A stretch of DNA of 64,000 nt from positions 6,382,501-6,446,500 of the forward strand of contig NZ_CP109000.1 in NCBI RefSeq assembly GCF_036226605.1. The letters run 5' to 3'. This document shows positions 51,346 to 60,448 of the stretch, piece after piece. How positions within the stretch are numbered: position 1 is the first letter of the stretch; each line of letters opens with the position of its first letter. Under the pieces are notes generated by a model. That model was not told the DNA's origin and ran no database searches. It worked only from the letters and a program-made list of their open reading frames with translations. The stretch comes from Streptomyces sp. NBC_00704 (GTDB lineage Bacteria > Actinomycetota > Actinomycetes > Streptomycetales > Streptomycetaceae). Position numbers and translations under genes: made by a program.

Positions 51346-53277
51346 GTGGCGGCAGACCGGACGAACCCTGCGGACGACGCCTGCGGGCCGTCGTCCGCCC
51401 GCCCCGTGGTCCGGACCCCCTACGGGGCCGTCCGCGGGAGAGCGGAGAACGGCGTCGCCGTCTTCCGGGGGATCCCCTACGCGGCGCCGCCCTTCGGCCC
51501 GCTCCGGTTCAGGCCGCCCGTCCCGCCCGAGCGCTGGGACGGCACGCGCGACGCGGGACACTTCGGACCGACGCCGCCGAAACCGCCGTACTCCGAGGCC
51601 TTCGCCCGGTATCTGTCCGACCCCGTCATCGCGGGCGACGACTGCCTCAACCTCAACGTCTGGACGCCGGACCCCTCGCCGAGCGCCCGGCTGCCCGTTC
51701 TCGTATGGCTGCACGGCGGTGCCCTGACCAGGGGCTCTTCAGCGGTGCCGGTGTACGACGGAGGGAAGTTCGCCCGCGACGGCATCGTCTTCGTGTCGAT
51801 CAACTACCGGCTGGGCGTCGAGGGCTACGGACTCTTCCCCGACGTCCCCGCCAACGCCGGGCTGCGCGACCAGCTCGCCGCCCTGGAATGGGTCCACCGG
51901 GCGATCGGGGCCTTCGGCGGCGACCCCGGCCGCGTCACCCTGGCCGGCCAGTCGGCGGGCGCCATCAGCGTGGGCGCACTGATCGCGGCCGCGCAGGCCC
52001 AGGGGCTCTTCCGGCGGGCCGTCCTGCAGAGCGGCCCCCCGGAGGCCTTCGAGCGGGACAAGGTGCGGCGCATGGTGCGCCGGATGGCCAACCGGCTGAA
52101 GATCCCCGCCACCGCCGAGGCCTTCGCCGGCGTCGACCGCGACCTGCTGCTGCGCACCCAGGCCGAGGTCGGCCGGCTGAGCAGCCCGGTGCTGGGCGGC
52201 CCCGCCTTCGGCATCGTGGTCGACGGCGACCTCGTCCCGCGCGATCCCCTGCGGGCCCTCGTCGACGGGGACGTGGCGCGCGACGCCGACCTGCTCGTGG
52301 GCTGGACCCGCGACGAGTACCGGCTCTGGCTCGCGCCGGGCGGCCTGGTGGAGCGCGTCGACCGGATGGGTCCCGTCGCTCTCGCCGGAGCCATGGCCCG
52401 CTGCCACTGCGGCCACGAGGTGCCGCGCGGCTACCGCACCCTGCGCCCCGAGGCGGGCACCGCCGAACTCGTCGGCCAGATGGTCACCGACAAGTTGCTG
52501 CGCCTGCCGCTCCGGCAACTCGCCGACGCCCGGCCCGGGACGTCCTACGTGTACGAGTTCGCCTGGCCCTCGCTGCGGCCCGGACTCGGCGCCTGCCACG
52601 CGCTGGAACTCGGCTTCGTCTTCGACACCGGCGAGACGCCCGAGTCCGCGAAGCTCGCCGGCGATGGAGCGCCGCAGGCGCTCGCCGACACGATGCACGA
52701 GGCGTGGACCCGGTTCGTGCGCACCGGCAATCCGGGCTGGGAGGCCTGGGACGCCACGCATCCGGTGCGCGTCTTCGGCGAGACGGGCGAGACCACCGAG
52801 ACGGACGAGACCGCCGAGACAGGTGAGACGGGCGCGACCGGCGTAGGCGAGACCCGCGAGATCGGTGGCACGGGCGTGGGCGTGGCCGGCGGGGTGCGGG
52901 AAGGGCTCGGCGTGTTCGACGCGGTGGCGCGCGAGACCGACGGCCCGGGCGTGGCGGTGGCCGACGGCGGGGGCGGGACCGTCGCTGCCGGAGAGGGCGA
53001 GGCGGTGGGCGAGGGCGTCGGGGAGCCGGCCGGCCGCCCGCGCCCCGGGCGCGGCGACCTCCCGGTCACGGGGGAGGCCATGGCGTACACCGCGTACGGG
53101 CTGCGGGACCGTGAGCTGGCGCTGTGGACGGCGGCGCAGACCCAAGCACCCGCGCCCGAGGGGGCCGTCGACGCGACGCCGTCGGGGGACCCGGCACCCG
53201 GGAAGGCCGCACGCCGCGCGGAGCTGAGATCGGCGGTGCGCCGACTGCGCCGGGCCGGCGGCGTACGAGGACGCTGA
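51346..53277 (+). CDS. Type B carboxylesterase with a low-complexity insertion
   Basis: A ~643-residue alpha/beta hydrolase of the carboxylesterase type B family. Signatures are RTPYGAVRG, FRGIPYAAPPFGPLRF, EDCLNLNVW-like DDCLNLNVWTP, oxyanion-loop VWLHGGALTRGS and the nucleophile Ser in VTLAGQSAGAIS; a later His in GACHALELGFVF fits the triad. About 95 residues of Gly/Glu/Thr-rich sequence (52784-53070) separate the normal C-terminal motif WDATHPVRVFGE from the last conserved helix RDRELALWTAAQ. The start is uncertain: GTG 51346 is used, GTG 51316 is possible. No signal peptide is seen. It may deacylate a pectin-derived or other ester. Confidence 0.85.
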   Translation: MAADRTNPADDACGPSSARPVVRTPYGAVRGRAENGVAVFRGIPYAAPPFGPLRFRPPVPPERWDGTRDAGHFGPTPPKPPYSEAFARYLSDPVIAGDDCLNLNVWTPDPSPSARLPVLVWLHGGALTRGSSAVPVYDGGKFARDGIVFVSINYRLGVEGYGLFPDVPANAGLRDQLAALEWVHRAIGAFGGDPGRVTLAGQSAGAISVGALIAAAQAQGLFRRAVLQSGPPEAFERDKVRRMVRRMANRLKIPATAEAFAGVDRDLLLRTQAEVGRLSSPVLGGPAFGIVVDGDLVPRDPLRALVDGDVARDADLLVGWTRDEYRLWLAPGGLVERVDRMGPVALAGAMARCHCGHEVPRGYRTLRPEAGTAELVGQMVTDKLLRLPLRQLADARPGTSYVYEFAWPSLRPGLGACHALELGFVFDTGETPESAKLAGDGAPQALADTMHEAWTRFVRTGNPGWEAWDATHPVRVFGETGETTETDETAETGETGATGVGETREIGGTGVGVAGGVREGLGVFDAVARETDGPGVAVADGGGGTVAAGEGEAVGEGVGEPAGRPRPGRGDLPVTGEAMAYTAYGLRDRELALWTAAQTQAPAPEGAVDATPSGDPAPGKAARRAELRSAVRRLRRAGGVRGR

Positions 53278-53432
53278 GCGTCCGGGGCGGGCGGCCGCCG
53301 GGTGCGGAAACCGGCCGCCCCGGCGGAGTCGGCCGTCGGCGGGCAGCGCGCCGCCGCCCCCAGGGCATCGTCCACTGCCACGCCCCGCGCGCACGGATGC
53401 CGTCGGGGCGTGCCCCGCTGTGCCCGGCCGGT

Positions 53433-54374
53433 CTATGCGGGGGACAGCGTCTCGGCGATCGACGCGATCGCGCCGGGGCCGACGCGGCAGCAGCCGCCGA
53501 TGAGGCGGGCCCCCGACTCCCGCCAGCCCAGCACCTGTCCGGGGAGGAAGGAGGAGCGGCCGTTCCAGGCCCGGGCCTCCGCGTCCCAGGCCTCGCCGCT
53601 GTTCGGGTAGACGACGACGGGCTTGCCCGTCACCCGGGTCGCGGTCGCCACGGCGGCGTCGACGTCCTCGGGCGCGCAGCAGTTCACGCCGACCGCGATC
53701 ACCTCGTCCGCGTCGGCCGCCAGGGCGAACGCCTCCTCCAGCGGCTGCCCCGCGCGGGTGCGGTCTCCGGCGATCGAGTACGAGAGCCAGGCCGGCACGC
53801 CGAGTCCGCGCACGGCGCGCAGCAGGGCCTCGGCCTCGTCGGTGTCGGGAACCGTCTCCAGCGCGAACACGTCGGGCGCGGCGCCGGCCAGCACCTCGAG
53901 CCGGGGGCGGTGGAAACGCTCCAGTTCCTCAACGCTCAGGCCGTAGCGCCCCCGGTACTCGGAGCCGTCCGCGAGCATCGCGCCGTACGGTCCGACCGAC
54001 GCGGCCACCCACAGCGGACGCGTGACCCCGCCGGCCACTGCCCGCCGGGCCGCCTGCCGGGCCAGTTCCACGCTCAGCGTGAGCAGCCGGGCCGCCTCGT
54101 CGCGGTCGATGCCGCGCTTCGCGAATCCCTCGAACGTGGCCTGGTAGCTGGAGGTGATCGCCACGTTCGCGCCGGCCTCGAAGTAGGCGAGATGCGCCTC
54201 GACGACGGCTTCGGGCTGTTCGGCGAGCAGCCGTGCCGACCACAGCTCGTCGCTCAGGTCGTGCCCGGCGGACTCCAGTTGGTTCGACATGCCGCCGTCG
54301 AGGACGACGGCCGCGGCGGTGAGCGCCGCGGCGAGGGAGGGCTCCGCGAGGGGGGAGGGGGCGTCGCTGGTCAT
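53433..54374 (-). CDS. mmuM: Homocysteine S-methyltransferase
   Basis: A 313-residue zinc enzyme that transfers a methyl group from S-methylmethionine (or S-adenosylmethionine) to homocysteine, yielding methionine. The three zinc Cys ligands are in GVNCCAPED and GGCCRVGP. The opening LDGGMSNQLESAGHDLSDELWSARLL and the segment ALETVPDTDEAEALL match the family. S-methylmethionine is abundant in plants, which suits a plant-polymer degrading locus, but no operator of the LacI type precedes this gene, so it may be unrelated to the regulon. Confidence 0.94.
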   Translation of the reverse strand: MTSDAPSPLAEPSLAAALTAAAVVLDGGMSNQLESAGHDLSDELWSARLLAEQPEAVVEAHLAYFEAGANVAITSSYQATFEGFAKRGIDRDEAARLLTLSVELARQAARRAVAGGVTRPLWVAASVGPYGAMLADGSEYRGRYGLSVEELERFHRPRLEVLAGAAPDVFALETVPDTDEAEALLRAVRGLGVPAWLSYSIAGDRTRAGQPLEEAFALAADADEVIAVGVNCCAPEDVDAAVATATRVTGKPVVVYPNSGEAWDAEARAWNGRSSFLPGQVLGWRESGARLIGGCCRVGPGAIASIAETLSPA

Positions 54375-54543
54375 GCCACGACGCTAGTCGAACGGGCGGG
54401 GGACAGCCCGATGTGTCCGGTACGTGAGCAGCACGACCACATGGTGGACGGGTGGACGGGTGGAGGGCGGGGGAGGGGGCGGCCGGGTCCGGAAGGCCGG
54501 GGACCGCGCGGCCGGGCGGGTGCGCGGCTTCGGTCCGCCGGGC

Positions 54544-56766
54544 CTACCGCCTCGGTGCGGAGTGCCGGCCGCTCCTGCCGCGCGGTTCGCTCCGGGGCCG
54601 TCTGGTCTTCGGGACCAGCAGTGCCCCGAGCAGCCCGGCCGCCAGGACGTACGGCCACCATCCGAACGCTGAGGAACCGCCCGCGCCGGCGCCGTGCGCC
54701 TCGGCCGTGACCGCTCCCGGCGACTCCCGCCCGTCCGCGTCCGCCGACGGGGTCGCGGCCGTGGCCGTCAGGACGACGTCGTTGCCGTCGCCGCCCTTGT
54801 AGGTGATCCGGTAGACGGTTTCGTGGAGTCTCACCTCGGCGCCCTCGCGCAGGCCGTCGAAGGAGCCGCTCACGGGTGTGCTCCCGGCGTGGTCCAGGAC
54901 GGTGACGGCGGGCAGCGGGTCGCGGGCCGCCGTTCCGGAGGCCTCGCCGGGAGCGGCCGCGGTGCGTCGTGGGGCGGCGGCGCCGGCGGAGGGGGCCGCG
55001 GAACCGGTCGCCGCCGGGGCGGTCCGTGCGCCGGACAGGTCGAGGCCGCCGGCCAGGGTCACCTTGCCCGACACCTTCAAGGGGGCGGTCGTCAGGACCA
55101 GTTGGCCCTCGTCGCGCTGGGTGTAGGCGCCGGACACCGTCAGGCCGCCGGTGACGACGCCCTCGTTCGTCACGGCGCCGCGCACGGTTCCCCTGCCGCT
55201 CAGCGCGCTCGTCACCCGCAGGGCCGAGCCGCCGGTGTCCAGCCGTGCCGCCGCGGACGTCAGCCGGACGGCCCTGCTGTTGGCCAGCGTCGCCCCGTCG
55301 GCGAGCGCGAGGGTTCCGCGTTCGACGGTCGTCGTCCCGGTGTAGGTCACCGCGGATCCCGTGAGGGTCGTCGTCGCGGCCCCGGACTGCACGAGCGAGC
55401 CGCCGCCGCCGACGCGGGACAGGGAGACCGCCTTCTTCGTGTTGTGCACGACGAGCGTGCCGTCGTTCACGATCCGCCGCCGGTCGGTCCCGGTGAGGAG
55501 GGAGCCGTCCCCCCGCGCCGACCCCAGGCGCAGGATCGCCCCCTTCTGCACGGTCGTCGAACCGTCGTAGTACTGCGCGGCGGCGAAGGTGACGTCGTTG
55601 CCCTTCGTCCCGGCGATGACGATGTCGCCCGCGCCCGGCGCGGCCAGCGTGTCGTGGTACCTGCCGCCGCCGATCGGCGCCCCCAGCGTGACCGGCCCGT
55701 CGTAGTCGAACGTCAGCAGCGACCGGCGTCCGGAGGCCTCGTGCAGGTTGACGTAGACGGTGTCCCGGGTGCCCGGCATGAAGATGTCGTGCGTGGTGCC
55801 GTCGCCCCACCGCACGTCCGCGCCCTCGATGTTCGTGCCGCGCTTGTTCAACCGGTGGGGTATCGCGCGCCAGTTGAGGCTCGGGTCGCTGAGCGAGGGC
55901 GCGGTGTCGCCGCCCCGGTCGCTGTAGCTGTACTGGCCGGTGAGGACGACCTTGCTGCCGGGCCGGGTGTGGACGTTGACGTCGCTGCCGTACTGCCGTT
56001 GGTAGAAGTTCTGGCGCAGGGTGACCGTCTGGTTCAGCGGGGTGTCGATGATCCAGGAGCCCTGGTTGAGGATCGCCCGGGCGTGCGGCAGCGACACCGG
56101 GTACTCGGGCCGGCCGGCCGCCGTGCCGGTGCCGTTGTCGATGACGCCGGAGAAGGGGTGGGCGCCGGCCAGGTCGAGGGTGCCCCACATGTTGCGGGGC
56201 TGGGTGACCAGGCCCGAGCCGCTGATCGTGCCGATGTTGAACGTGCGGGTCAGCGACAGGCGGAGCGTGCCGTCGACGCGGATGTTGAGCTGGTTGAGCC
56301 GGTAGCCGGGAGTGTCGTAGGGGAAGTGCCCGATCAGCCCGGTGGCCCCGCCGACGCCGTACTGCAGGGTCGTCCCGCGTTCCACCGTGATGGCCGGCGG
56401 GTCGGGGGCGCCGACCGTGGTGTACGGGTGGTTGCCGCCCTGCGTGCGCACCACCTGCCGCCGGCGCGCGGCGGGCAGGGTGAAGTCGCTGTCCTTGCTC
56501 AGCACGAGCGTCCCCCCGCCCCGGACGGTGAGCGTTCCCTGGCCGCGGAACACGCCGCCGTACGTCGTCGTCCCGGCGGGCACGGTCACCGCGGAGTCGC
56601 CGGTGAGCGTCACGTCCCGGTCGGCCAGCACGTCGGCGGTGACGTCGCGGACGCCCGCGGCCACGGCGGGAGGGGCGACGGCGAGGAGGGCCGCGACGGC
56701 TGCGAGGGCGCCGGCGGCCGCGGTCGAGGTGTGAAGTGGGCTGCGCACACCTGGGAGACGCGCCAC
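54544..56766 (-). CDS. Secreted beta-strand-repeat protein with C-terminal membrane anchor
   Basis: An exported protein of about 740 residues. The signal peptide is TAAAGALAAVAALLAVAPPAVAA. The body is a Gly/Thr/Val-rich series of short strands with repeats of the type GTLTVRGGGTLVLSKDS, YTGTTTVERGTLALADGATLAN and GRGTVRGAVTNEGVVTGGLTVSGAYTQ, resembling the autotransporter-associated beta-strand repeat and parallel beta-helix proteins. The C-terminus has a hydrophobic anchor (WWPYVLAAGLLGALLVP) and a basic tail, but no outer-membrane barrel and no LPXTG. A GTG at 56748 is an alternative start. A LacI operator lies 89 bases upstream. It could bind or cleave pectin at the cell surface; no catalytic motif is recognised. 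Confidence 0.8.
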   Translation of the reverse strand: MARLPGVRSPLHTSTAAAGALAAVAALLAVAPPAVAAGVRDVTADVLADRDVTLTGDSAVTVPAGTTTYGGVFRGQGTLTVRGGGTLVLSKDSDFTLPAARRRQVVRTQGGNHPYTTVGAPDPPAITVERGTTLQYGVGGATGLIGHFPYDTPGYRLNQLNIRVDGTLRLSLTRTFNIGTISGSGLVTQPRNMWGTLDLAGAHPFSGVIDNGTGTAAGRPEYPVSLPHARAILNQGSWIIDTPLNQTVTLRQNFYQRQYGSDVNVHTRPGSKVVLTGQYSYSDRGGDTAPSLSDPSLNWRAIPHRLNKRGTNIEGADVRWGDGTTHDIFMPGTRDTVYVNLHEASGRRSLLTFDYDGPVTLGAPIGGGRYHDTLAAPGAGDIVIAGTKGNDVTFAAAQYYDGSTTVQKGAILRLGSARGDGSLLTGTDRRRIVNDGTLVVHNTKKAVSLSRVGGGGSLVQSGAATTTLTGSAVTYTGTTTVERGTLALADGATLANSRAVRLTSAAARLDTGGSALRVTSALSGRGTVRGAVTNEGVVTGGLTVSGAYTQRDEGQLVLTTAPLKVSGKVTLAGGLDLSGARTAPAATGSAAPSAGAAAPRRTAAAPGEASGTAARDPLPAVTVLDHAGSTPVSGSFDGLREGAEVRLHETVYRITYKGGDGNDVVLTATAATPSADADGRESPGAVTAEAHGAGAGGSSAFGWWPYVLAAGLLGALLVPKTRRPRSEPRGRSGRHSAPRR

Positions 56767-56854
56767 GGCGGGCCGGATAACAGAAATCTTTCTACTCGAT
56801 CGCGGCGGCCGCTCTCCGCGCCCCGGAAAGCCACCGTCCGGCCGCAAAATTCCG

Positions 56855-56866
56855 GAAAGGGCTTTC
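56855..56866. promoter_or_regulatory. LacI-type operator C (beta-strand protein / GH43 divergent region)
   Basis: GAAAGGGCTTTC has perfect GAAAG/CTTTC arms and lies 89-100 bases upstream of the beta-strand protein start. A second palindrome AGAAA-TC-TTTCT (56782-56793) lies between it and the start codon. The same 12-mer occurs at 60393-60404. Confidence 0.72.
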
Positions 56867-56970
56867 TGTCAAGTCCCGTCGGACCCGTTGACCTGCCCGT
56901 AACGCGCCCTTACCTTTTCGGCGTTCGCCATTCCACATGTCGTTCGCGGTACCGAACACAGCCTTCTCCT

Positions 56971-57155
56971 GCGGGGCAACCGCTTGCCCCGCGGGCCGTC
57001 CGCGGCCCGGGACCGCCGGACCTGGACGCCGACGGTCCCCGGAGCGATTCCCCCACCCCTGTCCCCACTCCCGCCCCCCTGCCGAACTCACCCCCCACTC
57101 CCGCCCCCTGCCCCCCCTCACCCCCCTGCCATCCCGCCCCCACCACGACCCTCTG
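56971..57155 (+). other. GH43 upstream leader: hairpin followed by a C-rich tract
   Basis: Perfect arms GCGGGGCAA (56971-56979) and TTGCCCCGC (56984-56992) with a CCGC loop are followed by about 100 bases (57049-57155) that are mostly C with few purines and very few G. The tract ends at the GH43 ribosome binding site GAAGGAG. A C-rich, G-poor leader can serve Rho-dependent control or form an i-motif; no gene is present. Confidence 0.5.
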
Positions 57156-57171
57156 AAGGAGAGTGCGTGAG

Positions 57172-58584
57172 ATGAGACGTGCGTACACGGCCCTGCTGGC
57201 CCTCTGCCTGGCGCTGATCGGCGCCTTCGCCACCGCGGGACCCGCCCAGGCGGCGCCCGTGACGATCGCCAACGGCGTCCAGTTCACCGACACTTCGGGT
57301 GATCCGGTGCACGCCCACGGCGGAGGCGTCCTCAAAGTCGGCTCCTACTACTACTGGTTCGGCGAGGACCGCAACGCCGACAACACCTTCCGGTACGTGG
57401 ACGCCTACCGTTCCACCGACCTGAAGAACTGGGAGTTCCGCAACCACGTGCTCACCCGGTCGAGCGCCTCCGAGCTGGCCACCGCCAACATCGAGCGGCC
57501 GAAGGTGATGTACAACGCCGCCACCGGCAAGTTCGTGATGTGGATGCACAAGGAGAACGGCGCCGACTACAGCGAGGCCCGGGCGGCCGTCGCCGTGTCG
57601 GACACCGTCGACGGGAACTACAGCTGGCAGGGCAGCTTCCGCCCGCTCGGCCAGCACATGTCCCGGGACATCACGGTCTTCGTGGACACCGACGGAGCCG
57701 GGTACATGATCTCGGCCGCACGCGAGAACTACGACCTCCAGATCTACCGGCTGACGGCCGACTACACCGGCATCGCGAGCCTGGTCGCCGACCCCTGGCA
57801 CGGCGGGCACCGGGAGGCGCCGGCCCTGTTCAAGCGCAACGGCGTGTACTTCATGCTCACCTCGGCCGCCACCGGCTGGAACCCCAACCAGCAGCAGTAC
57901 GCGACGGCGACCTCCCTCGCCGGCCCCTGGACGGCCATGAAGGACGTCGGGGACGCGACCGCGTACGGCTCGCAGACCGCGTACGTCCTCCCCGTCCAGG
58001 GCGGCTCGGGCACCTCCTACCTCTACCTGGGCGACCGCTGGGGCAACTCCTTCGGCGGCACCGTCAACGACTCCCGCTACGTCTGGCTGCCGCTCGCGTT
58101 CCCCACATCCACCTCGATGTCGATGTCGTGGACTCCCGAGGTCACCGTCGACACGGCCGCCGGCACGGTCACCGGCACGAGCGCCGTGTACAACACGCTC
58201 GTCGCCCGGCACAGCGGCAGGTGCGCGGACGTCACCAGCCAGTCCGTGCGGGCGGGGGCCCAGATCAAGCAGTACGACTGCAACGGAGGGAACAACCAGA
58301 GGTACTGGTTCAAGCCCGTCGGCGGCGGCTACTACCAGTTGGTCGTCAGGAACAGCTCCCTGTGCGTGCAGGAGAACGCGGGCACCGTCACCCAGGAGGA
58401 CTGCGGCGCGTCCGTCACCGCCCAGCAGTGGTCGCCGGTGACGTCCGGCAGCTATGTGAACCTCACGTCCCGCGCCACCGGAAAGTGCCTGGACGTGAAC
58501 GGCGCGTCCACCGCCAACGGGGCCGCCGTCATCACGTACACGTGCAACGGCGGCGCCAACCAGCAGTGGACGCGCGGCACATGA
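57172..58584 (+). CDS. Secreted GH43-like glycosidase with ricin-type lectin domain (exo-beta-1,3-galactanase-like)
   Basis: A 470-residue secreted enzyme. The signal peptide is LLALCLALIGAFATAGPAQA. The five-bladed propeller domain (residues ~30-320) begins FTDTSGDPVHAHGGGVLKVGSYYYWFGED, followed by NIERPKVMYNAATGKFVMWMH and HREAPALFKRNGVYFMLTSAATGW. It resembles from memory the GH43 subfamily of exo-beta-1,3-galactanases. The C-terminal ~130 residues form a ricin-B/CBM13 trefoil (GRCADVTSQSVRAGAQIKQYDC, QQW). It would trim galactan side chains. ATG 57172 and GTG 57163 are alternative starts behind GAAGGAG. Operator C is 306 bp upstream. Confidence 0.85.
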   Translation: MRRAYTALLALCLALIGAFATAGPAQAAPVTIANGVQFTDTSGDPVHAHGGGVLKVGSYYYWFGEDRNADNTFRYVDAYRSTDLKNWEFRNHVLTRSSASELATANIERPKVMYNAATGKFVMWMHKENGADYSEARAAVAVSDTVDGNYSWQGSFRPLGQHMSRDITVFVDTDGAGYMISAARENYDLQIYRLTADYTGIASLVADPWHGGHREAPALFKRNGVYFMLTSAATGWNPNQQQYATATSLAGPWTAMKDVGDATAYGSQTAYVLPVQGGSGTSYLYLGDRWGNSFGGTVNDSRYVWLPLAFPTSTSMSMSWTPEVTVDTAAGTVTGTSAVYNTLVARHSGRCADVTSQSVRAGAQIKQYDCNGGNNQRYWFKPVGGGYYQLVVRNSSLCVQENAGTVTQEDCGASVTAQQWSPVTSGSYVNLTSRATGKCLDVNGASTANGAAVITYTCNGGANQQWTRGT

Positions 58585-58606
58585 GACCGCGGCTCACGGC
58601 TCACGA

Positions 58607-58621
58607 CGTGACGGCGTCACG
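58607..58621. terminator. Palindrome between convergent GH43 and PL4 genes
   Basis: CGTGACG (58607-58613) and CGTCACG (58615-58621) with a one-base centre lie in the 63-bp gap between the two stops. Short direct repeats GGCTCACG flank it. It is a short stem, so its role as terminator is tentative. Confidence 0.4.
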
Positions 58622-58647
58622 GGCTCACGGGGTCGTGGACGGCGCCG

Positions 58648-60324
58648 TCATTCCAGCAGGTCGAGGGCGTCGATCGCGGTGCCCGCGCTGAGATAGGCGG
58701 CCGCCCCCGAACCGCTCACCACGTTGATCCGCAGCACGTTGTACCGGCTGGTGTCCGTGAGCCACGCACTCGCCGGAACGCTGTAGGTGAACGTGTGGTT
58801 GTTCCCCCGGTAGGACCCGTTCGTCAGGGACCGGGTGTTCGGCTGGGTGGGCGGGGAGGGGACGGGCGAGGTCCACGTGTCGTTGACGACGACCTGCGGC
58901 CGGCCGTTGGCGTAGGCCGTCGTCACGCCGATGCGCAGGGTGTGCGCGGCGGCGGCCTGGGCCGCGGTCAGCCGGAAGTGGACCAGCAGACCGCTGTTGA
59001 CGTCCTTCCAGAGGTAGCAGGGGAAGGACGAGGTCTCGCCGCCGCTGCCGATCACGACGTTGCCGGTCCAGGGAGCGGCCCGTACGTCCGAGGGGTGCGC
59101 GTACGTCATCAGGTCGGCGTTCTTGAAGCCGCTCGGTGTGCCCGTCCAGTCGTTGACGCGCCAGATGGCGCGCGCGTTGCTCGGGTCGTTCGACGACGGG
59201 ACGGCGATCGAGTTCAGGGTGGTCGTCGCGCCGGCGGACACGGTCACCCGCGTGCTGTACACGGCCAGCTCGCTCTTGTGGACGGTGAGCGTGTACGTCC
59301 CCGGCAGCACCCCGGCGATCGAGAACCAGCCGTCCGAGGCGCGTGCCGAACCCCAGTACTGCGCAGCCGCGTTGGCCAGGCCCACCGTGTACGGATACGC
59401 CGGGTCCCGGCCGGTGATGCCGACGCCCGCGACCCGGCCGCGCCCGCCCGCGCCGACGTAGCCGGAGATGCCGAGCGAGTCGGCCCAGGGCGTGGTCAGG
59501 TTCCGGGAGAAGAGCGCGGAGGACGGCGCGCCGCCGTCCGTGAAGGCGATCACGTAGGGGCCCTGGAGCCCGAAACGCTGCTCCTCGGTCTGGTTCTGGC
59601 CGTAGTAGAGGATCTCGTACAACCCGCCGCCGTCGGCGCTCTGGTGGCGCAGGAGGGAGCGGTAGAAGGGGCCGCCCGAGGCCTTCTCGTGGTTGCTGCG
59701 CACCATCCACAGGCCGACGCCGCCGCTCGCCCAGCCGACGTAGTCGTAGTCCATGACCCGCAGCCGGGAGTAGTGCTTGGAGCGGGTCTGGCCGTCCGGC
59801 TTGGCGAAGACGTCGGAGGCCTCGATGGTGCTGGTCGTGTAGGTGTACGAGTCGGGCTCGTCGTTCAGGAACCGGCCCGCCCTGACCCGCACGATGTACC
59901 GGGTCGCGGAGACGGACGCGTCGGCCTTGTGGGTCCACAGGTAGACGTTGTTCTCACCGCTGCGGGCCGCGTAGTAGTGCTTGAGCGTGCCGTGCGTGAC
60001 CGAGACCAGGATCGTCGCCCCGGACTGGGAGATCCTCACCGTGGAGCTGCCGAGGCCCGACTCGATGTGCGAGTTCTTGCCGCCGTAGCCCTGGTACTCG
60101 ACGCCCCGGTGGACGAGCGAGGTGAGGTCGCCGGTGGTCTTGCTGACCTTGAAGACCAGGGCGGCGCCGGTGTCGACGACGTAGTTCGCGCCGTCGTCGG
60201 TGTAGCCGAACGACGCCGCGGCGGCCGGGACGGCGAGCGGCCCGGCGAGCGCGGCCGAGCCGGCGGCGGCGCCGAGGACGAAGGTGCGGCGTCGGACCTG
60301 CCTGGGGCTGTCGGATCCGGACAT
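58648..60324 (-). CDS. Secreted rhamnogalacturonan lyase (PL4 type)
   Basis: A 558-residue exported lyase that cleaves the rhamnose-galacturonic acid backbone of rhamnogalacturonan I by beta-elimination. The N-terminus has a Tat-type signal (RRRTFVLGAAAGSAALAGPLAVPAAAA). The catalytic beta-sandwich contains VDTGAALVFKVSKTTGDLTSLVHRGVEYQG and SGENNVYLWTHKADASVSATRYIVR. A fibronectin-like domain follows (GVLPGTYTLTVHKSELAVYS) and a C-terminal CBM-like beta-sandwich starting near IWRVNDWTGTPSGFKNAD, the three-domain order of PL4 enzymes. Operator D lies about 70 bases upstream of the ATG. Confidence 0.92.
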   Translation of the reverse strand: MSGSDSPRQVRRRTFVLGAAAGSAALAGPLAVPAAAASFGYTDDGANYVVDTGAALVFKVSKTTGDLTSLVHRGVEYQGYGGKNSHIESGLGSSTVRISQSGATILVSVTHGTLKHYYAARSGENNVYLWTHKADASVSATRYIVRVRAGRFLNDEPDSYTYTTSTIEASDVFAKPDGQTRSKHYSRLRVMDYDYVGWASGGVGLWMVRSNHEKASGGPFYRSLLRHQSADGGGLYEILYYGQNQTEEQRFGLQGPYVIAFTDGGAPSSALFSRNLTTPWADSLGISGYVGAGGRGRVAGVGITGRDPAYPYTVGLANAAAQYWGSARASDGWFSIAGVLPGTYTLTVHKSELAVYSTRVTVSAGATTTLNSIAVPSSNDPSNARAIWRVNDWTGTPSGFKNADLMTYAHPSDVRAAPWTGNVVIGSGGETSSFPCYLWKDVNSGLLVHFRLTAAQAAAAHTLRIGVTTAYANGRPQVVVNDTWTSPVPSPPTQPNTRSLTNGSYRGNNHTFTYSVPASAWLTDTSRYNVLRINVVSGSGAAAYLSAGTAIDALDLLE

Positions 60325-60392
60325 GGGGGTGCCTCCTTCGGGAGGTGTGGGGGTGCGAGTGCCTGAGAGGGTGACAGTTGAATCGATTTCGC

Positions 60393-60404
60393 GAAAGGGC
60401 TTTC
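60393..60404. promoter_or_regulatory. LacI-type operator D (rhamnogalacturonan lyase promoter)
   Basis: GAAAGGGCTTTC is identical to operator C and lies 69-80 bases upstream of the lyase ATG. TTTCGCGAAA (60387-60396) and AATCGATT (60381-60388) are overlapping palindromes. Confidence 0.75.
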
Positions 60405-60448
60405 ACGCGTGTGGGGTCGGTGATCACGGGAAATCCCGTCGAGGTCTA

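Noticed and set aside
53433..54374. mmuM as a member of the LacI regulon
   Set aside because: No GAAAGNGCTTNC-type site lies upstream of its start, so I leave it out of the regulon despite its position.
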